NCBI GenBank assembly: GCA_023432845.1
Contig: JAEZEY010000437.1
Location: forward strand, 1-20,805
Direction: 5' to 3'
From: Pseudomonadota bacterium
GTDB lineage: Bacteria > Pseudomonadota > Alphaproteobacteria > Rhizobiales > Xanthobacteraceae
DNA length: 20,805 bases
This document shows positions 1 through 7,859 of this stretch, piece after piece. The stretch's first letter is position 1. Every line of letters begins with the position of its first letter. The translations under genes and the position numbers were made by a program. The notes below the pieces were generated by a model, which worked only from the letters and a program-made list of their open reading frames with translations, had not been told where the DNA came from and did not search any database.

Positions 1-963
<963 letters not shown>

Positions 964-1929
964 ATGTTCGACCTCAACCCCGTCCATCTCTTCTACATCA
1001 TGATCGGCCTGTCGGCCGCGATGCTCGCCGAAGGCGTCTATCTCGTCGTCTACAATGCCGGTTCGTATCGCAAGAACATCAACCGCCGTCTCAAGGTCGT
1101 CGAAGCCAATGCCGACCGCGAGAGCGTGCTGGTGCAGCTGCGCCGCGAGCGCGGCCTCACCGCCGCCGGCGACTATCGCTTCAGCTTCTTCGACCTCAAC
1201 CGGCTGCTGCTGCAATCCGGGCTGAGTATCGGCTTCAGCCGTCTCATTTTGTTTATCGGTCTTGGCGCCATCGGCGCCTTCGCCGCCGTGCTCGTTCTCG
1301 AGCAGAACATCGGCCATGCCGCGCTCGCCGCCTCGTTCGCCGCCGTGGTGCTGCCGATCCTGGTGCTGAAATTCCTGCGCGCGCGCCGTCAGAAAATGTT
1401 CGGCGCGCAATTCGCCGACGGCCTCGACATGATCGTGCGCTCGCTGCGCGCCGGCCATCCGGTGCCGGTGGCCATCTCCATGGTGGCGCGCGAAATGCCC
1501 GATCCGATCGGCTCCGAATTCGGCATCGTCGGCGATGAAATCACCTACGGCGCCGATCTCGAAACGGCGATGCGCAATCTCTATTTCCGCGTCGGCACCG
1601 ACGATCTGCCGCTGTTTGTAACCGCGGTGGCGATCCAGACCTCGACCGGCGGCAATCTCGGCGAAATCCTGGAAAACCTGTCGGGCGTCATCCGCCAGCG
1701 CTTCAAGATGCGGCGCAAGGTCAAGGCGCTGGCCGCCGAAGGCCGCGCCTCGGCGATGATCCTGTCGTCGCTACCGATCATGATGTTCTTCGTCATCCAG
1801 TTCATGGTGCCGGACTTCTATGCCAGCGTCTGGCACGAGCCGATGACCAAGATCGGCCTGATCTCCGCCGGAATGTGGATGGGCGTCGGCAATGTCATCA
1901 TGTTCCGCATGGTCAATTTCAGGATCTGA
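964..1929 (+). CDS. tadB: Tad pilus inner-membrane platform protein TadB
   Basis: This 321-residue integral membrane protein of the GspF (T2SSF) superfamily forms the inner-membrane platform of the Flp pilus machine with TadC, and the CpaF motor acts on it. The N-terminal hydrophobic segment is at about 8-30. A membrane hairpin follows at about 93-135. The cytoplasmic T2SSF domain contains FADGLDMIVRSLRAGHPV and the Gly-rich TSTGGNLGEILENLSGVIRQR, both hallmark TadB segments. Two C-terminal membrane helices follow (about 265-285 and 297-318). The start ATG abuts the cpaF stop. The next gene begins 3 nt after its TGA, so cpaF-tadB-tadC is clearly one operon. Length is normal for the family. 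Confidence 0.95.
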   Translation: MFDLNPVHLFYIMIGLSAAMLAEGVYLVVYNAGSYRKNINRRLKVVEANADRESVLVQLRRERGLTAAGDYRFSFFDLNRLLLQSGLSIGFSRLILFIGLGAIGAFAAVLVLEQNIGHAALAASFAAVVLPILVLKFLRARRQKMFGAQFADGLDMIVRSLRAGHPVPVAISMVAREMPDPIGSEFGIVGDEITYGADLETAMRNLYFRVGTDDLPLFVTAVAIQTSTGGNLGEILENLSGVIRQRFKMRRKVKALAAEGRASAMILSSLPIMMFFVIQFMVPDFYASVWHEPMTKIGLISAGMWMGVGNVIMFRMVNFRI

Positions 1930-1932
1930 CGC

Positions 1933-2892
1933 ATGGCCTTCCTTGCCGACATGCTGGGCCGCACCTTTCGCGACAGTCAGAGCCTGTTGCTGACGCTGCT
2001 GGTGTTCCTCGCCGCCGGCACTTTGGCCTTCGCGGTGATGGCGGTGATGCGCTCGCGCGTGTCGCTCAAGCGCCGCCATGCCCGCATCATCGATGCGCCG
2101 CGCAATCCGCGCCGCGCCTTGCGCCATTCCAGCGCCAAGGCGATGAGCCGCATCATCGACTACACCAACAAGCACTATGCCGCCGATGAGGACGCGATGC
2201 GCGTGCTGCGCCGCCGCCTCATCCAGGCCGGCATCTACGACCCGCGCGGCGTCGCGCTGTTCTTCGCGGGCCGCGCCGTGCTCGCCGTTCTGCTCGCGGC
2301 GGCGGCGTTCTTCCTGCTGCCTCTCGTCTGGCCGCTGGAGAGCACGATGAAATGGCTGACCGTGATAGTCGGCGGCGTCGCCGGCTATGTCGGCCCCAGC
2401 GTCTATATCGACAAGCGCATAGCGTCGCGCACCGAGGAACACCGCGCGGGCTTTCCCGATTTTCTCGACCTGCTGGTGGTTTGCTCCAATGCCGGGCTGT
2501 CGATGGAGGCGGCGCTGGAGCGTGTCTCCCGCGAGATGGGCGAAAGCTATCCCTCGCTCAGCGTCAACATCCATATGACCAATCTGGAAATCCGCGCCGG
2601 CCGCAATCTCAAGGACGCGCTGGAGCGCTTCGCCGACCGGCTGGCGCTGGACGAAGCGCGCGCCTTCGCCACCCTGATCAACCAGTCGATCGATCTCGGT
2701 TCCTCGATCACCGACGCACTGCGTGTTTACTCCGACGACATGCGGCACAAGCGCATGGCCCGGGCGGAGGAGAAGGCCTATGCGCTGCCGGCCAAATTGT
2801 CGGTGCCGATGATGGTCTGCATCTTCCCGGTGCTGTTCGTCGTCATCCTGTTACCGGTCATCGTGCGACTGTCATCCGGGGGTTACTTCTAA
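1933..2892 (+). CDS. tadC: Tad pilus inner-membrane platform protein TadC
   Basis: This 319-residue T2SSF-domain membrane protein is the partner of TadB. A membrane helix lies near the N-terminus (about 17-40), and a pair of hydrophobic segments at about 110-160 comes before the cytoplasmic domain. That domain carries FPDFLDLLVVCSNAGLSMEA and INQSIDLGSSITDALRVYSD, the two T2SSF signature stretches. A single hydrophobic C-terminal segment ends the protein (LSVPMMVCIFPVLFVVILLP). The start lies 3 nt after the tadB stop. No strong Shine-Dalgarno separates them, consistent with coupled translation. A 110-nt gap follows before tadD, so tadD may be read from its own promoter as well as by read-through. 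Confidence 0.94.
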   Translation: MAFLADMLGRTFRDSQSLLLTLLVFLAAGTLAFAVMAVMRSRVSLKRRHARIIDAPRNPRRALRHSSAKAMSRIIDYTNKHYAADEDAMRVLRRRLIQAGIYDPRGVALFFAGRAVLAVLLAAAAFFLLPLVWPLESTMKWLTVIVGGVAGYVGPSVYIDKRIASRTEEHRAGFPDFLDLLVVCSNAGLSMEAALERVSREMGESYPSLSVNIHMTNLEIRAGRNLKDALERFADRLALDEARAFATLINQSIDLGSSITDALRVYSDDMRHKRMARAEEKAYALPAKLSVPMMVCIFPVLFVVILLPVIVRLSSGGYF

Positions 2893-2964
2893 ACCGCAAA
2901 TAATGCGCAAAATCGTCTGCAATTTTGTACCACTGCCCGGCAGGAGCATTAACTCGCGTCAACT

Positions 2965-2989
2965 AGTCTTGTCGGCATCGATTAAGACT
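2965..2989. promoter_or_regulatory. Dyad AGTCTT-N13-AAGACT upstream of tadD
   Basis: A perfect 6-bp inverted repeat (2965-2970 and 2984-2989) with a 13-bp spacer is centred about 26 nt upstream of the tadD start codon, in the only sizeable gap of the pilus locus. The surrounding 2893-3002 is AT-richer than the genes. The dyad could be an operator or a leader hairpin. I see no convincing -35/-10 pair, and a CtrA-type TTAA-N7-TTAA site is not present. Confidence 0.3.
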
Positions 2990-3002
2990 GTCCGGGGGTT
3001 GT

Positions 3003-3563
3003 ATGCGTCAGGTTTTCGGCCGGCTTGTGCTGGTGGCGTGCGTGGGCTTGTTGCTCGCGGGCTGTAAAACGGTCGGCGACTCGTTCGCCGATGCCGGCGA
3101 CAAAGCCGGCGCCGATGCCTTCGCCGCAGCGGCGCCCCACGAAGCGCCGTTCGGCGAACCGACGCCGCAGGGCAATTTGCTTGGCGCCAATCCGGCCGAC
3201 GATCTGTCGATTGGCAAGGCCTATTTCCGCGCCGCTAACTACGGCATGGCCGAAAAGCATTTCCGTCGCGCCGTCGAACAACATCCGAACGATGCCGAGG
3301 CATGGCTCGACCTCGCCGCGTCTTACGATCACCTCAAGCGCTTCGATCTCGCCGACCGGGCCTATGCGCAGGCAATCGGGCTCGCCGGCCCCAAGATTCA
3401 GATTCTCAACAATCAGGGCTACTCCTATATGTTGCGCGGCGACTACGCGCGCGCCTTCAAGAAGCTCGAAGAGGCGAGGCGCCGCGATCCGGGCAACACC
3501 TATGTGCTGAGCAATTTGCAGTTGCTCGAGCAAGGCCGCCGCCGGGCCAAGGCAATCGAATAA
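3003..3563 (+). CDS. tadD: TadD-like TPR lipoprotein of the Tad pilus system
   Basis: This 186-residue protein is predicted to be a lipoprotein. The signal peptide (1-20) ends in LLLAG followed by Cys21, a clear lipobox for signal peptidase II. The mature part contains about three tetratricopeptide repeats from residue 65 onward (for example AKAYFRAANYGMAEKHFRRAV-like, and NNQGYSYMLRGDYARAFKKL). TadD proteins are outer-membrane-associated lipoproteins thought to help localise or assemble the secretin (RcpA/CpaC). Position after tadC supports this name over a generic TPR protein. A G-rich stretch at 2994-2998 precedes the ATG by 4 nt and can serve as ribosome binding site. Repeat copy A begins 17 nt after the stop. 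Confidence 0.9.
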   Translation: MRQVFGRLVLVACVGLLLAGCKTVGDSFADAGDKAGADAFAAAAPHEAPFGEPTPQGNLLGANPADDLSIGKAYFRAANYGMAEKHFRRAVEQHPNDAEAWLDLAASYDHLKRFDLADRAYAQAIGLAGPKIQILNNQGYSYMLRGDYARAFKKLEEARRRDPGNTYVLSNLQLLEQGRRRAKAIE

Positions 3564-3580
3564 GGCGGTCGAGCAAGCCC

Positions 3581-3714
3581 GTCATTCCGGGGCGCGGTGA
3601 AAGCGCGAACCCGGAATCCAGCGGTGCATGAGGGCGTGTCTGGACTCCGGGTCCACGCCCATAGCGCGTCGAAGACGCGCGTAAACGCGCTTATCGGCGT
3701 GTCCCGGTATGACA
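3581..3714. repeat. Nested palindromic intergenic repeat, copy A
   Basis: Outer arms GTCATTCCGGG (3581) and CCCGGTATGAC (ending 3714) are inverted copies with one mismatch. Inside are GAACCCGGAATCCAG (3607-3621) and its near-complement CTGGACTCCGGGTCC (about 3637-3651). A further GC-rich hairpin AGACGCGCGTAAACGCGC-type sequence sits in the right half. The same architecture recurs at 9293-9396. Copies of this style are common between genes in Bradyrhizobium-like genomes. It starts 17 nt after the tadD stop and probably ends that transcript or stabilises its 3' end. This copy is about 30 nt longer than copy B and more diverged. Confidence 0.8.
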
Positions 3715-3839
3715 GGTCCTCCTTGCATCCCCCGCCAAGATGAGCACAAATGGCGCGGTTTTAGTAACGCCGCCGGCAAGTGGGCGCGGGCCCTGACGTC
3801 CGCATCTCCGTTGAGGCGCGACATGCTTCGGGGGGATGC

Positions 3840-5252
3840 ATGAAACGGATCGTCTGTGCCGCACTGGTGACCGCGGCGTTGTCCGGCCCTGCGCTGGCCG
3901 CCGAGGGCGCGCACCTCGACGGCGCCCATCTCGGCCTTATCTGGACGCTGCCGTTTGCCGGCATGCTGTTGTCGATCGCGCTGTTTCCGCTGCTTGCCCA
4001 GCATTTCTGGGAACATCATTTTGGCAAGGTGTCCGCCTTCTGGGCGGCCATGTTCCTCGTCCCCAGTGCGGCGCTGTACGGCTTCACGACCACGGCCACG
4101 GAGCTGGTGCATACCGCCGCGCTCGAATATCTACCGTTCATCATTCTTCTGCTTTCGCTGTTCGTGGTCGCGGGCGGCATTCGCGTGGCCGGCAACCTTG
4201 CCGGCAATCCCGCGACCAACACGTCCATTCTCGCGATCGGCACGATCCTGGCCAGCATGGTCGGAACGACCGGTGCGTCGATGCTGCTGATCCGTCCACT
4301 GATTGTGGCCAACAAGGACCGGCGCCGGAACGTCCATGTCTTCGTGTTCTTTATTTTTCTTGTCGCCAACATTGGCGGCTCGCTGACCCCGCTTGGCGAT
4401 CCGCCGCTGTTCCTCGGCTTCCTCAAGGGCGTCGACTTCCTCTGGACCGTCGAAGCCATGTTCCCGCCCATGGCCGTGTCAGCCCTGATCCTGCTGGCGC
4501 TGTTCTTCGCCATCGACAGCTATTTCTGGCATCAGGAACGCCACCGGCGGCCGGCACATCCCAAGGAGCGCGAGGTCAGGATCGAGGGGCTGCACAACAT
4601 CGTCTATCTCGCCGGCATTGTCGGCGCCGTGCTGTTCAGCGGCATCTGGAAGCCGGGCATTGCGGTGCCGGTCGGTTTCGGCAATGCCATGCCGCTGGAA
4701 GGCGTGGTGCGCGACGTCATCCTGCTCGTGATCGCCTACATGTCGTTGCGTACGACGCGGCGGAACATCCGCATCGAGAACGCCTTCACCTGGGCGCCGA
4801 TCCAGGAGGTCGCGCTGCTGTTTGCCGGCATCTTCATTACCATCATTCCGGCGCTGGCGATTCTCCGTGCCGGCCACGACGGCGCGCTGGCCTCGCTTTT
4901 GGCCTTCGTCACCGGTCCGGACGGACGGCCGATCAATGCCGCCTATTTCTGGTTGACCGGGGCGCTGTCGAGCTTCCTCGACAATGCGCCGACCTATCTG
5001 GTGTTCTTCAATCTCGCCGGCGGTGATGCCCAGGCATTGATGGGGCCGCTGTTCCACACCCTGCTGGCGATCTCGGCCGGCGCGGTGTTCATGGGCGCCA
5101 ACACCTATATCGGCAACGCGCCGAACTTCATGGTCAAGTCGATCTGCGAGGAGCGCGGCATCCGCATGCCGAGCTTCTTCGGCTACATGGCGTGGTCGGG
5201 AGCGATCCTGCTGCCGTTGTTCGTGCTGCTCACCTTCATCTTCTTCCGCTAG
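3840..5252 (+). CDS. Na+/H+ antiporter NhaD-like / CitMHS_2-type ion transporter
   Basis: This 470-residue polytopic membrane protein belongs to the ion transporter (IT) superfamily. The start at 3840 is chosen because GGGGG lies just upstream and the product then begins with a signal-like segment (MKRIVCAALVTAALSGPALA) before AEGAHLDG. An upstream in-frame start at 3780 would add 20 polar residues and bury that signal. About 11-12 hydrophobic segments follow. Family-like segments are GNPATNTSILAIGTILASMVGTTGAS, NIGGSLTPLGDPPLFLGF (the TPxGDPP-type re-entrant signature) and LTGALSSFLDNAPTYLVFFN, with GANTYIGNAPNFMVKSI near the C-terminus. TPxGDPP and SSxLDNAPT match NhaD/ArsB-type carriers. 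Substrate is not certain: a cation/H+ exchanger is most likely, and automatic pipelines may call it a citrate transporter. Monocistronic by context. Confidence 0.87.
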   Translation: MKRIVCAALVTAALSGPALAAEGAHLDGAHLGLIWTLPFAGMLLSIALFPLLAQHFWEHHFGKVSAFWAAMFLVPSAALYGFTTTATELVHTAALEYLPFIILLLSLFVVAGGIRVAGNLAGNPATNTSILAIGTILASMVGTTGASMLLIRPLIVANKDRRRNVHVFVFFIFLVANIGGSLTPLGDPPLFLGFLKGVDFLWTVEAMFPPMAVSALILLALFFAIDSYFWHQERHRRPAHPKEREVRIEGLHNIVYLAGIVGAVLFSGIWKPGIAVPVGFGNAMPLEGVVRDVILLVIAYMSLRTTRRNIRIENAFTWAPIQEVALLFAGIFITIIPALAILRAGHDGALASLLAFVTGPDGRPINAAYFWLTGALSSFLDNAPTYLVFFNLAGGDAQALMGPLFHTLLAISAGAVFMGANTYIGNAPNFMVKSICEERGIRMPSFFGYMAWSGAILLPLFVLLTFIFFR

Positions 5253-5267
5253 CGGAGACGGCTTCGG

Positions 5268-5315
5268 GGCCGGCCGATGACGGCTTTTTCGCGGCCGGCC
5301 GACCGTCAAAAAGCC
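5268..5315. terminator. Weak terminator / inverted repeats after the antiporter gene
   Basis: GCCG-ATGA-CGGC followed by TTTTT (5273-5289) is a minimal intrinsic-terminator shape for the plus strand. It overlaps a second inverted repeat, GGCTTTTT (5282-5289) with AAAAAGCC (5308-5315), and a duplicated GGCCGGCC (5268-5275, 5293-5300). The stems are short, so termination here is only plausible. The rest of 5316-5484 has no gene. It holds a GCCCT/AGGGC hairpin and the leader of the HU-like gene. Confidence 0.4.
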
Positions 5316-5484
5316 TTGCGGCATCGGGCCTGAAGGCCACAGCTGTGTCGAAAATGCCCTATCCAAGGGCCTAAAATGCAGCTTCCTGTGATTATCCGGC
5401 CGTCGAATGCCCCATTCGCTTGCGAAAATCGACGAATCTCATAGTGCTTCGAACAGCGCATTTTGCGCTTTAAGGAGCTTATCT

Positions 5485-5802
5485 ATGGCTACGAAACCCG
5501 CGGCCTCGGCGAAGCCGAAGGCTGCCAAGCCGGTTACCCTGAAACAACTCGCCTACGCTCTGGCCGAGCAGCACGAGCTCACCAAGAAGCAGGGCGTCGA
5601 GATGCTCGACGAGCTGGTCGCGATGATCACCAAGCACCTGAAGAAGGGTGAGCGGGTCAAGATCGCCGGTCTCGGCATTCTGCAGGTTCGCAAGCGCGCC
5701 GCCCGCATGGGCCGCAACCCGGCGACCGGCGAAGCGATCAAGATCAAGGCGTCCAAGAAGGTCGCCTTCCGCGCCGCCAAGGACCTTAAGGAAGCGATCT
5801 AA
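5485..5802 (+). CDS. HU-like DNA-binding protein with basic N-terminal tail
   Basis: Nucleoid-associated protein of the HU/IHF fold, 105 residues. The start at 5485 is set by AAGGAG (5472-5477) at 7-nt spacing. The upstream in-frame ATG at 5407 lacks such a site. Residues about 17-105 cover the whole HU fold: TLKQLAYALAEQHELTKKQG (helical dimerisation part), GERVKIAGLGILQVRKRAAR (beta sheet), then the DNA-binding arm GRNPATGEAIKI with the Pro that intercalates in HU/IHF, and SKKVAFRAAKDLKEAI. Canonical HU is about 90 residues. The extra 15-16 N-terminal residues are Lys/Ala/Pro-rich (MATKPAASAKPKAAKP), unlike hupB-type HU. A GCGCA-TTT-TGCGC hairpin (5456-5468) lies directly upstream of the ribosome binding site. 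Monocistronic, with a strong terminator after it. Confidence 0.92.
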   Translation: MATKPAASAKPKAAKPVTLKQLAYALAEQHELTKKQGVEMLDELVAMITKHLKKGERVKIAGLGILQVRKRAARMGRNPATGEAIKIKASKKVAFRAAKDLKEAI

Positions 5803-5825
5803 GCGATCGCTGCCTTTGGGCATGC

Positions 5826-5863
5826 AAAACCCCGTCGGGTTTCCCGGCGGGGTTTTTGTTTTT
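5826..5863 (+). terminator. Rho-independent terminator of the HU-like gene
   Basis: Stem AAAACCCCGTCGGG (5826-5839), loop TTT, stem CCCGGCGGGGTTTT (5843-5856) pairs over 14 positions with a single T-G wobble. A T-rich tract follows to 5863. It lies 24 nt after the HU-like stop codon. This is the clearest intrinsic terminator in the window. The A-tract before the stem means it could also work on the opposite strand. Confidence 0.93.
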
Positions 5864-5890
5864 CGGCTGTTTGCTGACCTGCCGAACTCG

Positions 5891-5966
5891 TAGCCCGGAT
5901 GAGCGCAGCGAAATCCGGGTGCGACCTCCGAATACTTCCGGGTTGCGCTTCGCTTCACCCGGGCCA
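5891..5966. repeat. Dispersed palindromic repeat of the TAGCCCGGATGAGCG type
   Basis: Left arm AGCCCGGATGAGCGCAGCG plus AAATCCGGG (5892-5919) is an imperfect inverted copy of the right arm, which runs from TTCCGGGTTGCGC to CACCCGGGCC (about 5936-5965). They are separated by about 16 nt. Elements beginning GTAGCCCGGATGAGCG and ending CATCCGGG are known as abundant dispersed repeats in many proteobacteria. Only one copy is in this window. It lies between the HU terminator and the promoter at 5993. Confidence 0.75.
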
Positions 5967-5992
5967 AAAGCTGCGGCCCGCATAGGCGGCGC

Positions 5993-6022
5993 TTGACATA
6001 ATTCCTAGTTAGGATTATATAT
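5993..6022 (+). promoter_or_regulatory. Sigma-70-like promoter with embedded palindromic operator candidate
   Basis: A perfect -35 box TTGACA (5993-5998) is followed after 17 bp by TATATA (6016-6021). This is an unusually strong consensus for such GC-rich DNA. The spacer contains TCCTA-GT-TAGGA (6003-6014). The arms extend to 9 bp (ATAATCCTA / TAGGATTAT) if one T is bulged. A palindrome between -35 and -10 is the typical place for a repressor operator of MarR-like size, but no such regulator is in the window. Predicted start of transcription is about 6028, some 535 nt ahead of the gcdH start codon. Confidence 0.72.
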
Positions 6023-6027
6023 CGGCT

Positions 6028-6432
6028 CGTCCTGCTCCGGCCGGGGGCGCTGTCATGAGGCGTCGTTTCAGTGGGAGCAAGATGCGGCGCCCGCGGTCGT
6101 GCCTCGCAAGCACGGACTCGGGAGGTCGCGGGTAGCCGTCCGGGCCCACTACGGGGCTCTGCCTTCAGTGGCTGGACGGGGGTTCGGTGAAGGCGGGCGA
6201 AAGCCCGCCGGAGGTCGTTGCCTCTACAAGGAAGCGCGATCGTTGACCGGCCGCCGGAAGCACGGCCCCGCGAACAGAAATCGCCGCGATGGAGCGCCGC
6301 GGGGCGCATGTGTCCTCCGATCGAGGGCACAGCGCACCCCAAAGGTGCGAACATCAAAGGGCGCCTCGCGGCGCTCCATCCCCTCGGCGTGTCCGAGGGT
6401 AAGGAAAGAAAGGCAGGCCGCCCCGGGCCTTC
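6028..6432 (+). ncRNA. Candidate structured RNA or long gcdH leader (unidentified)
   Basis: There is no convincing gene here, but base-pairing is dense on the plus strand. CCGTCC/GGACGG (6136-6141 with 6174-6179) encloses CCACT/AGTGG. GGCGGGC-GAAA-GCCCGCC (6192-6209) is a perfect 7-bp stem with a GNRA-type tetraloop. A 20-bp helix joins 6288-6307 and 6361-6380 with one G-U pair. It encloses two hairpins, 6309-6317 with 6323-6331 (9 bp) and CGCACC/GGTGCG (6333-6349), giving a three-way junction. CCCTCGG-CGTGT-CCGAGGG (6381-6399) and AGGCC/GGCCT (6415-6430) follow. Six A residues, not T, come after the last hairpin, so there is no intrinsic terminator. It does not match RNase P, tmRNA, SRP or 6S RNA as I know them. 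It may be a free RNA, a cis-acting leader, or a dispersed element. Start is taken from the promoter at 5993; end is approximate. Confidence 0.5.
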
Positions 6433-6487
6433 AAAAAACAGGGGCGATAGCGCATGTCGGGCCCGGTTCCCCATGCGCGCGGCTCTC

Positions 6488-6523
6488 TTGCCCGCCGCCG
6501 TTCGGGCCTATAATGACGGCGGC
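6488..6523 (+). promoter_or_regulatory. Proximal gcdH promoter candidate inside an 8-bp dyad
   Basis: A perfect TATAAT (6509-6514) lies 48 nt upstream of the gcdH ATG, with a poor -35 (TTGCCC, 6488-6493) at 15 bp. The -10 box is framed by a perfect inverted repeat, GCCGCCGT (6494-6501) and ACGGCGGC (6516-6523). The dyad therefore spans 30 bp and covers -10 and the expected start site. It could be an operator or the first hairpin of a leader. The short spacer makes a plain sigma-70 promoter less certain. Confidence 0.45.
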
Positions 6524-6562
6524 GAAGATTGTTCCCGGGTCGTGTCCCGAAGAGGAGTTTCC

Positions 6563-7780
<1,218 letters not shown>

Positions 7781-7789
7781 GACGTCTCT

Positions 7790-7851
7790 TTCCCTCTCCC
7801 CGCATAGGCGAACGAACGCTCGCCGTTTGGCGCGCTATGCGGGGAGGGGAA
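7790..7851. terminator. Long hairpin between convergent gcdH and hydrolase genes
   Basis: CTCCCCGCATAG (7796-7807) pairs perfectly with CTATGCGGGGAG (7835-7846). TTCCC (7790-7794) pairs with GGGAA (7847-7851) after a one-base bulge, giving 17 pairs around a 27-nt loop. The loop can form a small CGCC-GTTT-GGCG hairpin. There is no T-tract on either side, so it may act as a transcript-end stabiliser or bidirectional terminator. The CCCTCTCCCCGC style also resembles dispersed alphaproteobacterial repeats. Confidence 0.65.
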
Positions 7852-7859
7852 GCAATGCG

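Noticed and set aside
1771..2748. Minus-strand open frame of 325 codons over tadB/tadC
   Set aside because: Antisense to gapless Tad operon genes; His/Asp/Arg-rich shadow.
2949..2963. Possible CtrA site TTAA-N7-TTAA upstream of tadD
   Set aside because: The second half reads CAAC at correct spacing; too poor to call.
6411..6440. Intrinsic terminator for the candidate RNA
   Set aside because: The AGGCC/GGCCT hairpin is followed by six A residues, not T, on the plus strand, so the RNA's 3' end stays unknown.
5479..6474. Minus-strand open frame of 331 codons across the HU-like gene and the gap
   Set aside because: Antisense to a clear HU gene and its terminator; composition typical of high-GC shadow frames.
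6218..6562. In-frame upstream extension of gcdH by 115 codons
   Set aside because: The AGAGGAG site and the family's usual N-terminus both place the start at 6563; the extension is low-complexity run-on.
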